DNA of 64,000 bases. It comes from Paracoccus marinus (GTDB taxonomy: Bacteria > Pseudomonadota > Alphaproteobacteria > Rhodobacterales > Rhodobacteraceae). A model generated the notes under the pieces. The model saw nothing but the letters and a program-made list of their open reading frames with translations. It was not told the origin of the DNA and searched no databases. Below are positions 53,254 to 62,785 of the stretch, in pieces. The position numbers and the translations under genes are program-made. The stretch's first letter is position 1; the number at the start of each line of letters is the position of its first letter. Where the stretch lies: contig NZ_VJYZ01000005.1 in NCBI RefSeq assembly GCF_007018965.1, positions 62,001 through 126,000 of the forward strand, in the 5' to 3' direction.

Positions 53254-54849
53254 TCACTGCTTGCGCGTCGCGGGCGCGGTGTCGTCGATCCAGACGTCCT
53301 GGTAGTCCTGGATCGCCAGCTCGACCGAGTTCGGCTTCAGCCCGTGCACCCACGGCTGCACGCCCATCACCGCCTTGTTGTAGTTGAAGAACCAGATCGG
53401 CGCTTCTTCCTGCAGCATGTTGTTGGCCTGCTTCAGCATCGCCAGCTGCTTGTCGTGATCGGGCTCGTTCCCGGCCTGGTCGAGAAGGGCGTCGAACTCC
53501 GGGTTGGAGTACTTGACGTAGTTGCAGGCGCTCTGCGGCGTCTTGGAATGGAAGCAGCGCAGATAGTGCAGCGGGTCGGGCCCCGACGAGTTCGACCAGA
53601 TATAGGCCTGGAAGTCGTCCGACAGCAGCTTGTCGGACATCACCGAGCCGTCGACCGGGTCGGTCGTGACCGTGACACCCACGCGGGCGAGCATCGGGAT
53701 GATCGCCTCGACGATCGGGATGCCCCAGCTTTCGTTGGGCTGGGCCGTGACCGAGAACGACAGGTTGTCGGCATAGCCCGCCTCGGCCAGCAGCGCCTTG
53801 GCCTTTTCGGGATCGAACGGATAGGGCTTGGCGTCCTTGTCGAAGGCGGGCGACGACACCGGCAGCCACGACACGGCCGGATAGGCCTTGTCCTTGAGCA
53901 GCTTCTTGACGATCAGGTCCTTGTCGATCGCGTAGTTGATCGCCTGCCGGACGCGCTTGTCCTTGAACGCCTCGACCTTGGGGTTGAAGCCGATGTTGCG
54001 GGTATAGACCTCGGCCACTTCCAGGATGTTGGGGGCCAGCGCCGGATCGGCCTTGTAGGCCTCGTACTGGGTCGGCCCCAGCACGTTCACGTCGATCTCG
54101 CCGTTGCGGAAGGCCACGTCGCGGGCCGCCGCTTCCTCCATCAGCATGACATCGAGCCTGTCGAGGTAGGGCTTGCCTTCCTCATAGTAGCCGTCGAACT
54201 TTTCCAGCTCGACCTTGGCGCCGGGAACGTAGTTCGCCAGCTTGAACGGTCCCAGCCCGTTCGGCTTCGACGCCAGCTGATCCTCGGGGTAGTCCTTGCT
54301 GTAGATCGGCGCATAGTTCGACATCAGCACCCAGCCCGGATCGCTGAGCGAGGTCATGGTGATCTCGACCGTGCGGTCGTCGATCTTCTTCAGGCCGCTG
54401 ATGGTGTCGGCGGTCCCGGCCTGCACTTCGGCCGCGCCCTTGATCGACAGGATCTGCTCGGCGCCCGGCAGCGCGCGCTTGGGGTCCGCCAGCCGGTTGT
54501 AGCTGTAAAGCACGTCGTCGGCGGTCAGCTTGGCGCCGTCGTGGAAGGTCGCGTCGCGCAGCTTGTAGGTGTAGGTCATGCCGTCGGCCGACTTCTCGAC
54601 CGACTCGGCCAGTTCAAGCTCTGGCTGGTTCGTTTCCGGGTTCCAGCTGTAGAGCGAGGCGTTCATCGCCTTGGCCACGATCTCGTCCTGGGTGTGGGGG
54701 GTCGCGGTAATGTCGAGCGAGGTGATCGACCCGCCGTAGGGCGCGACGAAGACCAGCTTGCCGCCGGGGGTCGGCGTGTCCGCCTGCCCCAGCGCCGAGG
54801 TTGCCGTGCAAAGCGTCAGCGCGGCGAGAAGGCTCAGTCTGTTCAGCAT
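53254..54849 (-). CDS. Periplasmic peptide ABC transporter substrate-binding protein (SBP family 5)
   Basis: A 531-residue extracellular-solute-binding protein of the peptide/nickel/dipeptide family. A Sec signal (MLNRLSLLAALTLC, ending SALGQ) precedes the mature part. ITSLDITATPHTQDEIVAKAMNASL is the usual N-terminal ligand lobe, and FHDGAKLTADDVLYSYNRL is the SBP-5 signature. The specificity of the binding protein determines what the operon imports; it could be peptides, opines or other amides. It is preceded by an amidohydrolase gene on the same strand 65 bases upstream. Confidence 0.88.
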   Translation of the reverse strand: MLNRLSLLAALTLCTATSALGQADTPTPGGKLVFVAPYGGSITSLDITATPHTQDEIVAKAMNASLYSWNPETNQPELELAESVEKSADGMTYTYKLRDATFHDGAKLTADDVLYSYNRLADPKRALPGAEQILSIKGAAEVQAGTADTISGLKKIDDRTVEITMTSLSDPGWVLMSNYAPIYSKDYPEDQLASKPNGLGPFKLANYVPGAKVELEKFDGYYEEGKPYLDRLDVMLMEEAAARDVAFRNGEIDVNVLGPTQYEAYKADPALAPNILEVAEVYTRNIGFNPKVEAFKDKRVRQAINYAIDKDLIVKKLLKDKAYPAVSWLPVSSPAFDKDAKPYPFDPEKAKALLAEAGYADNLSFSVTAQPNESWGIPIVEAIIPMLARVGVTVTTDPVDGSVMSDKLLSDDFQAYIWSNSSGPDPLHYLRCFHSKTPQSACNYVKYSNPEFDALLDQAGNEPDHDKQLAMLKQANNMLQEEAPIWFFNYNKAVMGVQPWVHGLKPNSVELAIQDYQDVWIDDTAPATRKQ

Positions 54850-54914
54850 GTCCGTTACTCTCCCTGGTGGGGCTTTGCGCCCCGTTGACGTTGTCGGTGG
54901 GGCTGGACGCGGCC

Positions 54915-56558
54915 TCAGGCGGTCCCCTCCAGCAGGTCGTGGACGATGCGGCCGTCAAGGACCGTCAGCTCGCAGCGCGTGTCGTTCAGGATGTCGGCCG
55001 GGTCGGCCGTCAGCAGGTCGCGCGAGAAGACGGCGATGTCGGCAAGCATGCCGGGCAGCAGCCGCCCCTTCACGTCCTCGTCGCCGGTGGAGTATGCGCC
55101 ATGTTCGGTAAAGGCGCGCAGCGCTGCTTCGGCCGTCAGGATCTCGCTTGCGTTCAGGACCGTGCCGTTGATCGTCTGCCGCGTCAGCATCGCGTGCAGG
55201 TTCGGGAACGGGTCGGGCGAGCAGACGGGTGAATCGCTGCCCGTGGACGGCTTCATCCCCAGCCGGTCCCAGGTCCCGATCGGATAGCTGTTCAGCGCCC
55301 GTTCAGGCCCCAGCACCGCCATGTAGCCGTCGCCGAAGTCGTGGATGAACACCTGCTGCGGCGCGGGCAGGATGCCGGCCGCGATCATCCGCCGGTTCAG
55401 CGCGTCGTCCACGTAGCCGCAATGCTCGATCCGGTGCCGGAAGTTGTGGCCCGGGTCGGCCGCGCGGACCCGTTCGTAGGCGCGCACCAATTGGTCGATG
55501 GCGGCGTCGCCGATGCCATGGCAGACGAGCGTGTAGCCCATGCCGTGATAGCGATCGACCAGCGCGAACAGGTCGTCGTCGGGCAGCATCCGGACGCCGT
55601 AGTTGTCGGGCTGGCCGGCGTAGGGCTGCGTCATCCACGCCGTGCGCCCGCCGGCCGACCCGTCGGTGAAGATCTTGACCCCGCCGATGCGGAACAGGTC
55701 GTTGCCGACCCCGGTGACCAAGCCCACGTCGTGGCACGGCTCGACGATCGACGATCCGGGATCGCCCAGCAGCGTGGCCCAGACCCGCACGGGCAGCCGC
55801 CCGTCGCGCTGGGCCAGGTGATAGGCGCGGATCTCGGTCATGCCGTCGATCTGGCCCACCGCCGCGTCCATGCACGATGTGATGCCGAAGCGGGCGAGCA
55901 GCCGTCCACCCGCCTCGATCGCATCGATGAGCTCGTCGAGCGTCGGCGCGGGGCGGGCTTCCCGCAGCGCGTCGGCCGCGTTTTCCGCCAGAAGCCCGGT
56001 CAGCCGCCCGCCTTCGCGGCCGATCACGCCGCCGTCCGGGTCGGGCGTGTCGGCGGTGATCCCGGCCAGCGCGAGCGCGGCCGAGTTGGCGATGGTGATG
56101 TGCCCGCAGGCCCGCACCAGCGCGACCGGGTGGTCGGGCAGGGCGGCGTCGAGTTCGTCGGCGGTCGGCATCTGACCGTCGGGCCAGCGGGTCTGGTCGA
56201 AGCCGCGCCCCAGGACCCACGATCCCTTGGGCGTCTCTGCCCCGCGCTTGCGAAGCGCGTCGTAAAGCGCGTCGCGCGTCGGCGCGGCGGCGGCGGTCGC
56301 GTCGACCCAGCCCTGGATCAGCCCGGTCGAGATCAGGTGCAGGTGCGCGTCGTTCAGCCCCGGGATGGCCAGCCGTCCGCCCAGATCGACGACCCTGGTG
56401 TCGGGGCCGGTCAGGGCCGCGATGTCGTCATCGTTGCCGGTTGCAAGGATGCGGTTGCCGTGAATGGCGACCGCCTGCGAGATCGGAAGTCCGTAGCCGG
56501 ACCACACGCGACCGTTCCGCAGAACCAGTGTCGCGACGCTCACGCGGGCGAAATCCAT
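54915..56558 (-). CDS. YtcJ-like amidohydrolase family protein
   Basis: A 547-residue metal-dependent amidohydrolase (amidohydrolase 3 branch). The metal site is visible at GLNDAHLHLIS, the GVIGREGGR region, VCHGIGDAAID and HRIEHCGYVDD, with GSDSPVCSPDPFPNLHAML at the fourth segment. Members hydrolyse N-acyl or formamide-type bonds; substrates are mostly unknown. It is the first gene of the minus-strand operon and has no clear ribosome-binding site at the ATG; a GTG five codons later (gtgagc) is a possible alternative start. A 5-base inverted repeat TTTGA/TCAAA (56558-56570) covers the start region. Confidence 0.83.
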   Translation of the reverse strand: MDFARVSVATLVLRNGRVWSGYGLPISQAVAIHGNRILATGNDDDIAALTGPDTRVVDLGGRLAIPGLNDAHLHLISTGLIQGWVDATAAAAPTRDALYDALRKRGAETPKGSWVLGRGFDQTRWPDGQMPTADELDAALPDHPVALVRACGHITIANSAALALAGITADTPDPDGGVIGREGGRLTGLLAENAADALREARPAPTLDELIDAIEAGGRLLARFGITSCMDAAVGQIDGMTEIRAYHLAQRDGRLPVRVWATLLGDPGSSIVEPCHDVGLVTGVGNDLFRIGGVKIFTDGSAGGRTAWMTQPYAGQPDNYGVRMLPDDDLFALVDRYHGMGYTLVCHGIGDAAIDQLVRAYERVRAADPGHNFRHRIEHCGYVDDALNRRMIAAGILPAPQQVFIHDFGDGYMAVLGPERALNSYPIGTWDRLGMKPSTGSDSPVCSPDPFPNLHAMLTRQTINGTVLNASEILTAEAALRAFTEHGAYSTGDEDVKGRLLPGMLADIAVFSRDLLTADPADILNDTRCELTVLDGRIVHDLLEGTA

Positions 56559-56877
56559 TTGAAAGTCAAAGCGTTCCCCTCCCCAGCGAAACGTCCGTCT
56601 CAGGGTCCAAGCTTACTGCCGGGGGGCGGGATTGTGTCAAGCTGGCTTGACGGGCAAACTGGCGGACCACGCGGGCAGAACGGCCGCGGCCGGGTTTGCG
56701 GGCAGGTGGCGAAAGCGGCGGGCGACGCGGCGACGGTCGGGCGGCGTTCTCAGGCCGACGTTCGGCGACCCGGCCGTTTCGCCCAGTCCCGGTTTCCACT
56801 GTCTGCTGAATGCATGAAGGCCGGACGATCGTCCGGCCCCACGCTATCCCTGTCGCAGGCTCGGCGCCAGCGTGCGT
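56559..56877. other. Gene-free stretch upstream of the amidohydrolase operon
   Basis: About 319 bases lie between the amidohydrolase start and the end of the small gene at 56878. A minus-strand TTGACA lies about 75-80 bases upstream of the amidohydrolase start (plus 56637-56642 as TGTCAA), but no good -10 stands at 17 bases. The stretch also holds the hairpin at 56819-56838. Open frames here have no ribosome-binding sites and look incidental. Confidence 0.5.
56819..56838 (-). terminator. Palindromic hairpin downstream of the small gene
   Basis: A 20-base perfect palindrome with arms GGCCGGAC and GTCCGGCC around GATC, starting 40 bases after the stop of the small gene on the minus strand. Only a short TT follows, so its terminator activity is uncertain. 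Confidence 0.4.
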
Positions 56878-57006
56878 TCAGCGCGAAACGGGCTTGCCGA
56901 GATAGGTCTGCTGGCCGACCCGAACGGCGATCCGGCCATCGCCCAGATCGCCTTCAAACTGACCCTGCACGGAAATGCAGCTTCCAACGGTAATGGTTCG
57001 AATCAC
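56878..57006 (-). CDS. Small 42-residue protein of unknown function
   Basis: I do not recognise the protein. The reading frame starts with GTG at 57006 after AAGGAGG, a perfect anti-Shine-Dalgarno match nine bases upstream, and ends with TGA at 56878. It reads MIRTITVGSCISVQG...GKPVSR, with beta-strand-like alternation, one cysteine, and the core DGRIAVRVGQ. It has its own upstream AT-rich region and a hairpin after the stop. It may belong to the same transcript as mutT, argJ or be separate: mutT ends 165 bases upstream. It is too short for usual gene calls but the ribosome-binding site makes it real with fair probability. Confidence 0.65.
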   Translation of the reverse strand: MIRTITVGSCISVQGQFEGDLGDGRIAVRVGQQTYLGKPVSR

Positions 57007-57171
57007 GGCGGTGCTCCTCCTTCGTGTAACACCACTATGACTACGTTTTCTTAGGAACGAATTACTTTCTGCCGAGTTGGGGAACCCGCGTGCAAGATTT
57101 CACATCGCTTTTGCATAATTGTTGCACAGCGGGCACATGGCTGTGCGTTGGCCCCCGCGAATGCGGCGCAA

Positions 57172-57588
57172 TTAAAGCCAGTCGCGCAGGATCGGGATCA
57201 GCGGCAGGTCGGCAGGCGGCATGGGATAGTCGGTGAGCTTTCGCGCCGGAACCCAGGCCAGTGCCTGCCCCTCGCGCCCCTGCGGCACGCCCGACCAGCG
57301 ACGGCAGGCGAAGAGCGGCATCAGCAGGTGGAAATCGTCATAGGCGTGGCTGGCGAAGGTCAGGGGCGCGAGGCACGAGTTCCACGTCTCGATCCCCAGC
57401 TCCTCGTCCAGTTCGCGGATCAGCGCGGCCTCGGGCGTCTCGCCCGGATCGACCTTGCCGCCGGGGAATTCCCATAGGCCCGCCAGCTGCTTGCCGGCCG
57501 GGCGCTGCGCCAGAAGGACGCGCCCGTCCGGGTCGATCAGCGCGACGGCGGCGACCAGCAGCAGCCGTCGCGACGACACGTCCGCCAT
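57172..57588 (-). CDS. mutT: MutT-type NUDIX hydrolase (8-oxo-dGTP diphosphatase)
   Basis: A 138-residue nucleotide-sanitising NUDIX enzyme. The NUDIX box is complete: GGKVDPGETPEAALIRELDEELG, quoted here as GKVDPGETPEAAL plus RELDEELGI. The N-terminal VAAVALIDPDGRVLLAQRP and GLWEFPGGK are MutT-like, and the C-terminal end PMPPADLPLIPIL fits bacterial MutT. It starts 4 bases after the argJ stop, so it is the last gene of the parvulin-argJ-mutT run. Confidence 0.88.
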   Translation of the reverse strand: MADVSSRRLLLVAAVALIDPDGRVLLAQRPAGKQLAGLWEFPGGKVDPGETPEAALIRELDEELGIETWNSCLAPLTFASHAYDDFHLLMPLFACRRWSGVPQGREGQALAWVPARKLTDYPMPPADLPLIPILRDWL

Positions 57589-57592
57589 CCGA

Positions 57593-58969
57593 TCAGGACC
57601 GGTAGTCGGCGTTGATGTCGATGTAGCGGTGCGTCAGGTCGCAGGTCCACACCGTGCGTGCGAACCGCCCCAGCCCCAGGTCCACGCCGATCACCAGCCG
57701 GTCCTGCTTCATGTAGGCGCTGGCCTCGGCCTCGTCATAGCCGGGCGACCGCCAGCCCTTTTCGGCCAGCACCATGTCGCCGAAGCGGATCGACAGCTTG
57801 TCGCGGTCGGCCTGCGCGCCGGACTTGCCGACGGCCATCACGACCCGGCCCCAGTTCGCGTCCTCGCCCGCGATCGCGGTCTTGACCAGCGGAGAGTTCG
57901 CCACCGCCATCGCGACCTTGTGCGCGTCCTCCTGCGTCATCGCGCCGGTGACCTGCACCTCGACGAACTTCGTCGCGCCCTCGCCGTCCATGACGACCTG
58001 CTTGGCAAGATCCAGCATCACGCCCTGCAGCGCCGCCTGAAAGTCGCGGGCGGGCTTTTCGCGCATGTCGGTGATGGGCTTTGCCGCCGATTTCCCGGTC
58101 GCCGCCAGGATCAGCGCGTCCGAGGTCGAGGTGTCGCTGTCAACCGTGATCGCGTTGAAGGTGGCGTCGAGCTGGTTCGACAGCATCCGCTGCAGAAGCT
58201 TCGCAGGGATCGCCGCGTCGGTGAAGATATAGACCAGCATCGTCGCCATGTCGGGCGCGATCATGCCCGAGCCCTTGGCGATGCCGGCGATGCGGATCGT
58301 GCCGCCGTCGCCCTTGATCTCGGCCGAGGCGCCCTTGGGGAAGGTGTCGGTGGTCATGATCGCGCGCGCCGCCGCGGCGATCCCCTCGTCATCCAGCGCG
58401 CCGGCCAGATCGTCCACGATCCCGGCGATGCGGGCGGCGGGCAGCGGCTCGCCGATGACGCCGGTCGAGCTTGAGAACACCCGTTTCACCGGCACCCCCA
58501 GCGCCTGGGCCACGGCGCCGGTGACGGTGTCCACCGCCTTTTGCCCCTGCGCGCCGGTGAAGGCGTTGGCGTTGCCGGAGTTCACGATGATCGCCGCCCC
58601 GGTGCTGTTGTCCGGGACGCCCTTCAGCTTGGCCTGGCAGTCGAGGATCGAGGCGGCGCGGGTCGAGGATTTCGTGAACGCGCCCGCGATGGCGGTGCCG
58701 GGGGCAAGGCGCACCAGCATCACGTCGGTGCGGCCCTGATACTTCACCCCGGCGGCGCCGGCGGCGAACTCGACCCCGTCGATCACGGGAAGGTCGGGAA
58801 AGGACGCGGGCGCGAGCGGCGACACGACGACCGCCTTGGCCGTGGGTGCCGCCCCGGCCTTGCCCTTGCCCTTCTTGCCGCCGCCCGCCGCCAGCTTCAG
58901 CGCCTTTTCGGCCGCCTTCTGGGCGGCCTTTTCGGCTTTCCTGTCGGCCTTGTTCCCGTCCTTCGCCAT
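57593..58969 (-). CDS. argJ: Bifunctional glutamate N-acetyltransferase/amino-acid acetyltransferase
   Basis: A 458-residue enzyme of the cyclic arginine pathway, transferring acetyl from N-acetylornithine to glutamate. It self-cleaves before a threonine in the conserved segment, visible as PDMATMLVYIFTD. KGSGMIAPDM and VNSGNANAFTG are further family marks, and the C-terminal end is DLTHRYIDINADYRS. Residues 1 to about 45 are an unusual Lys/Ala-rich extension (EKAAQKAAEKALKLAAGGG). The ATG at 58969 was chosen although no strong ribosome-binding site precedes it. It follows the parvulin gene after 26 bases. Confidence 0.92.
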   Translation of the reverse strand: MAKDGNKADRKAEKAAQKAAEKALKLAAGGGKKGKGKAGAAPTAKAVVVSPLAPASFPDLPVIDGVEFAAGAAGVKYQGRTDVMLVRLAPGTAIAGAFTKSSTRAASILDCQAKLKGVPDNSTGAAIIVNSGNANAFTGAQGQKAVDTVTGAVAQALGVPVKRVFSSSTGVIGEPLPAARIAGIVDDLAGALDDEGIAAAARAIMTTDTFPKGASAEIKGDGGTIRIAGIAKGSGMIAPDMATMLVYIFTDAAIPAKLLQRMLSNQLDATFNAITVDSDTSTSDALILAATGKSAAKPITDMREKPARDFQAALQGVMLDLAKQVVMDGEGATKFVEVQVTGAMTQEDAHKVAMAVANSPLVKTAIAGEDANWGRVVMAVGKSGAQADRDKLSIRFGDMVLAEKGWRSPGYDEAEASAYMKQDRLVIGVDLGLGRFARTVWTCDLTHRYIDINADYRS

Positions 58970-58995
58970 CGCGCGCCCCAGCCCCCGTTCGTGGT

Positions 58996-59823
58996 TCAGT
59001 TCTTGGTGATGTCGGTCGAGCCGAGAAGCGCGGGGTCCAGCCCCTCGGTCTTTTCGACCTTGGCCGCGGCTGCGATGCGCTCGATTTCCGCCGCCACGCG
59101 GTCGCGGCGGACCTGCGTCGCCAGCTCGTCGCGGACCTCGTCGAAGGCGGGGGCGGCCTGGGTGCGTTCGTCGATCAGCTTGATCACGTGCCAGCCGAAC
59201 TGCGACTGGACCGGGGCGGACACCTTGCCCTTTTCCAGCGCGACGACGGCGTTGGCGAACGGCTCGACCATCTGGTCGGGGGTGAACCAGCCCAGGTCGC
59301 CCTTGTTCGCAGACGAATTGTCGGACGACTTTTCCTCGGCGATGGTGCCGAAGTCGGCGCCGCCTTCCAGCTGGGTCACGATCGCCTTGGCCTCGTCCTC
59401 GGTCGCGACCAGGATGTGGGCGGCGTTGTATTCGGTCTTGGGCGTGACGCTGGCGCCGAACGCCTTGTCGTAGGCGGCCTTCAGTTCGTCCTCGGTCGGC
59501 TCGGTTTCGGCCACGCGCTGCAGGGCGGCGGTGGACAGGTAGCCGCGCCGCTCGAGTTCCATGACGGCGGTGTCGCGGGGCGTCACGGCCTTCGCGCCTT
59601 CCTGCGCGACGGCGGCCTGGCGCACCATCTGGTCCAGCATCAGGTTCCACAGCCCGGCGTCGTCCAGCCCCGCCTTCGCCTGCTCGTCCAGCGAGTCCTT
59701 CATCGCGACCATCTGGCCCAGGGTGATCGCCTCGCCGTTGACGGTGGCGACGACGGTCGTGGCGTCCTGGGCAAAGGCAGGCGCGGCGCTCAGGGCGAGT
59801 GCGGCAAGGATCGGACGGATCAT
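58996..59823 (-). CDS. Periplasmic parvulin-type peptidyl-prolyl isomerase
   Basis: A 275-residue exported isomerase. A Sec signal (MIRPILAALALSAAPAFAQ) is followed by an N-terminal helical (SurA-N-like) region and a parvulin domain (about 130-230) with YNAAHILVATEDEA, the active region GDLGWFTPDQMVEPF and the end SQFGWHVIKLIDER. It assists folding of outer-membrane or periplasmic proteins. AAAGGAA precedes the ATG at 59823. It heads the run with argJ and mutT and is divergent from secA. Confidence 0.87.
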   Translation of the reverse strand: MIRPILAALALSAAPAFAQDATTVVATVNGEAITLGQMVAMKDSLDEQAKAGLDDAGLWNLMLDQMVRQAAVAQEGAKAVTPRDTAVMELERRGYLSTAALQRVAETEPTEDELKAAYDKAFGASVTPKTEYNAAHILVATEDEAKAIVTQLEGGADFGTIAEEKSSDNSSANKGDLGWFTPDQMVEPFANAVVALEKGKVSAPVQSQFGWHVIKLIDERTQAAPAFDEVRDELATQVRRDRVAAEIERIAAAAKVEKTEGLDPALLGSTDITKN

Positions 59824-59895
59824 CGGTATTCCTTTCAGGGTGCGCCTGCGGGTCCCGGGACCCGTGGCCGCGAAGGCCGCCGAAGGGCAGCGGCG

Positions 59896-59924
59896 TTGAC
59901 AGTCAGGCGGGGCGGGCCTACATC
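59896..59924 (+). promoter_or_regulatory. Promoter of secA
   Basis: TTGACA (59896-59901, full consensus) and TACATC (59919-59924) lie exactly 17 bases apart, about 115 bases before the secA start. The leader contains a small hairpin near 59970-59990 (GCCCT with AGGGC). Confidence 0.55.
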
Positions 59925-60037
59925 CGGCGCAACCGAAATCATGCGCGCCCGCCGCCGCTTTTTCCGGCCCTCTGATAGGGCAAGGCCATCGGTGCGGGCA
60001 AGTGGCAACACCTGCGCTTTCCCTCACGAAGGACAAC

Positions 60038-62785
60038 ATGCTCGGCATCGGCAATCTGGCGAAGAAGGTCTTCGGCACCCCCAACGACCGCAAGGTGAAA
60101 TCGGTGCGTCCGCTGGTGGCGCAGATCAACGCGCTCGAGCCCCGCTTCCAGGCCATGTCGGACGACGACCTGATCGGCAAGACGCGCGAGCTGCAGGGCC
60201 GCGCGCAGTCGGGCGAAAGCCTTGACCGGCTGCTGCCCGAAGCCTTCGCCAACTGCCGCGAGGGCGCGCGCCGCGCCCTTGGCCTGCGCGCCTTCGACAC
60301 CCAGCTGATGGGCGGGATCTTCCTGCACGAAGGCAACATCGCCGAAATGAAGACGGGCGAGGGCAAGACCCTAGTCGCGACCTTCCCGGCCTACTTGAAC
60401 GCGCTGGCGGGCAAGGGCGTCCACGTCGTCACCGTCAACGACTACCTCGCCAAGCGCGACGCCGAGTGGATGGGCAAGGTGTTCGCGCAGCTCGGCATGG
60501 CGACCGGCGTCGTCTATCCGTTCCAGGACGAGGCGGAAAAGCGCGCGGCCTACCGCGCCGACGTGACGTACGCCACCAACAACGAGCTGGGCTTCGACTA
60601 TCTGCGCGACAACATGAAGGGCTCGATCGAGGAGATGAGCCAGCGCGGCCATTTCTTCGCCATCGTGGACGAGGTGGACTCGATCCTGATCGACGAGGCG
60701 CGAACGCCGCTCATCATCTCGGGTCCGAGCCAGGACCGCAGCGAGCTTTACCGCGTCCTCGACGGCTTCATGCCCGAGCTGACGCCCGCGCATTACAAGC
60801 TGGACGAAAAGACCCGCAACGCGACCTACACCGAAGACGGCAACGAGTTCATGGAACGCCGCCTGCAGGCGGCCGGCGTCCTGCCCGAGGGGCAGACGCT
60901 TTATGACCCGGAATCCACCACCATCGTGCATCACGCCAACCAGGCGTTGCGCGCGCACAAGCTGTTCCACCGCGACCAGAACTATATCGTCAAGGACGGC
61001 GACGTGGTGCTGATCGACGAGTTCACCGGCCGGATGATGGCCGGGCGCCGCCTGTCGGACGGGCTGCACCAGGCGATCGAGGCCAAGGAAGGCGTCGAGA
61101 TCCAGCCCGAGAACGTGACGCTGGCCAGCGTGACGTTCCAGAACTACTTCCGCCTTTACGAAAAACTCGCCGGCATGACCGGGACGGCGGCGACCGAGGC
61201 CGACGAATTCGCCGAGATCTACAAGCTCGGTGTCGTCGAGGTACCCACGAACCGTCCGATCCAGCGCCAGGACGAACACGACCGCGTCTATCGCACCGCG
61301 ACCGAGAAATACGCCGCCGTGATCGAGGCGATCCGCGAGGCGCATGGCCGCGGCCAGCCGCTGCTGGTCGGCACGACCTCGATCGAGAAGTCGGAAATGC
61401 TGTCCGACATGCTCAAGCGCGAGGGGGTCGCGCACAACGTCCTGAACGCGCGCCAGCACGAGCAGGAAGCCTATATCGTGGCCGAGGCGGGCAAGCCCGC
61501 CGCCGTCACCATCGCCACCAACATGGCCGGGCGCGGCACCGACATCCAGCTTGGCGGCAACGTCGAGATGAAGGTCATGCAGGCGCTGGCCGAGAACCCC
61601 GAGGCGCACCCGGACGAGCTGCGCGCCCGGATCGAGGCGGAACACGCCGCCGACAAGCAGGCCGTGCTGAATGCGGGCGGGCTGTTCGTGCTGTCGACCG
61701 AACGCCACGAAAGCCGCCGGATCGACAACCAGCTGCGCGGCCGCTCGGGCCGGCAGGGCGACCCGGGCCGGTCGCTGTTCTTCCTGTCCCTTGAGGACGA
61801 CCTGATGCGGATCTTCGGGTCCGAGCGGCTGGACAAGGTGCTGTCCACGCTGGGGATGAAGGACGGCGAGGCGATCGTCCACCCGTGGGTCAACAAGTCG
61901 CTGGAACGCGCCCAGGCCAAGGTCGAGGGGCGCAACTTCGACATCCGCAAGCAGCTTCTCAAGTTCGACGACGTGATGAACGACCAGCGCAAGGCGATCT
62001 TCTCGCAGCGTCGCGAGATCATGGAATCGGGCGACGTGGGCGACATCGCGGCCGACATGCGCGCGCAGGTGATTGACGACCTCGTCGACGATCACATGCC
62101 GGCCCGCAGCTACCCCGAGCAGTGGGACCTCGCCGGTCTCAAGGCGGCGCTGGTCGAGCGGCTGAACATGGACCTGCCGGTCGCCGAATGGGCGGCCGAG
62201 GAAGGCGCGGATCAGGAAACCATCCGCGCCCGGATCGCGCAATCGACCGACGAATACATGGCCCGCAAGGCCGAACAGTTCGGGGCCGAGAGCATGGCCC
62301 AGATCGAAAAGCAGGTGCTGCTGCAGCAGATCGACGCCAAGTGGCGCGAGCATCTGGTGACGCTGGAGCATCTGCGCTCGGTCGTGGGCTTTCGCGGCTA
62401 CGCGCAGCGCGATCCGCTGTCCGAATACAAGACCGAGGCGTTCCAGCTGTTCGAAGGGCTGCTGGACGGGCTGCGCGGCGACGTGACCCAGAACCTCGCC
62501 CGGATCCGCCCGCTGACGGACGCCGAGCGAGAGGCGATGATGCGCCAGTACCAGGACCAGCGCGACCAGCAGGAAGCGGCGATGCAGCCCTCGCACGAGA
62601 ACGACGGGGGCGGCAGCGGTGTCGGTGGCGAGGCGGGTGCGAACGGCGCAGGCAACGCGGTTTCGGCCCGCGCCCCGGGCTTCGACGAGGCCGACCCGGC
62701 GACGTGGGGCAACCCGTCGCGCAACGACCCGTGCCCGTGCGGCTCGGGCGAGCGGTTCAAGAACTGCCACGGGCGGTTGGTGTGA
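60038..62785 (+). CDS. secA: Preprotein translocase ATPase SecA
   Basis: A 915-residue motor driving Sec-dependent export through SecYEG. It shows the Walker [10 protein letters not shown] (near residue 105), the DEVD of NBD1 ([17 protein letters not shown]), the NBD2 motif [15 protein letters not shown], the preprotein-crosslinking region, and the C-terminal zinc motif with [14 protein letters not shown] Gly/Ala-rich linker precedes the zinc domain. The ATG at 60038 follows GAAGGA. No gene in the same direction follows within 1 kb. Confidence 0.96.
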   Translation: MLGIGNLAKKVFGTPNDRKVKSVRPLVAQINALEPRFQAMSDDDLIGKTRELQGRAQSGESLDRLLPEAFANCREGARRALGLRAFDTQLMGGIFLHEGNIAEMKTGEGKTLVATFPAYLNALAGKGVHVVTVNDYLAKRDAEWMGKVFAQLGMATGVVYPFQDEAEKRAAYRADVTYATNNELGFDYLRDNMKGSIEEMSQRGHFFAIVDEVDSILIDEARTPLIISGPSQDRSELYRVLDGFMPELTPAHYKLDEKTRNATYTEDGNEFMERRLQAAGVLPEGQTLYDPESTTIVHHANQALRAHKLFHRDQNYIVKDGDVVLIDEFTGRMMAGRRLSDGLHQAIEAKEGVEIQPENVTLASVTFQNYFRLYEKLAGMTGTAATEADEFAEIYKLGVVEVPTNRPIQRQDEHDRVYRTATEKYAAVIEAIREAHGRGQPLLVGTTSIEKSEMLSDMLKREGVAHNVLNARQHEQEAYIVAEAGKPAAVTIATNMAGRGTDIQLGGNVEMKVMQALAENPEAHPDELRARIEAEHAADKQAVLNAGGLFVLSTERHESRRIDNQLRGRSGRQGDPGRSLFFLSLEDDLMRIFGSERLDKVLSTLGMKDGEAIVHPWVNKSLERAQAKVEGRNFDIRKQLLKFDDVMNDQRKAIFSQRREIMESGDVGDIAADMRAQVIDDLVDDHMPARSYPEQWDLAGLKAALVERLNMDLPVAEWAAEEGADQETIRARIAQSTDEYMARKAEQFGAESMAQIEKQVLLQQIDAKWREHLVTLEHLRSVVGFRGYAQRDPLSEYKTEAFQLFEGLLDGLRGDVTQNLARIRPLTDAEREAMMRQYQDQRDQQEAAMQPSHENDGGGSGVGGEAGANGAGNAVSARAPGFDEADPATWGNPSRNDPCPCGSGERFKNCHGRLV

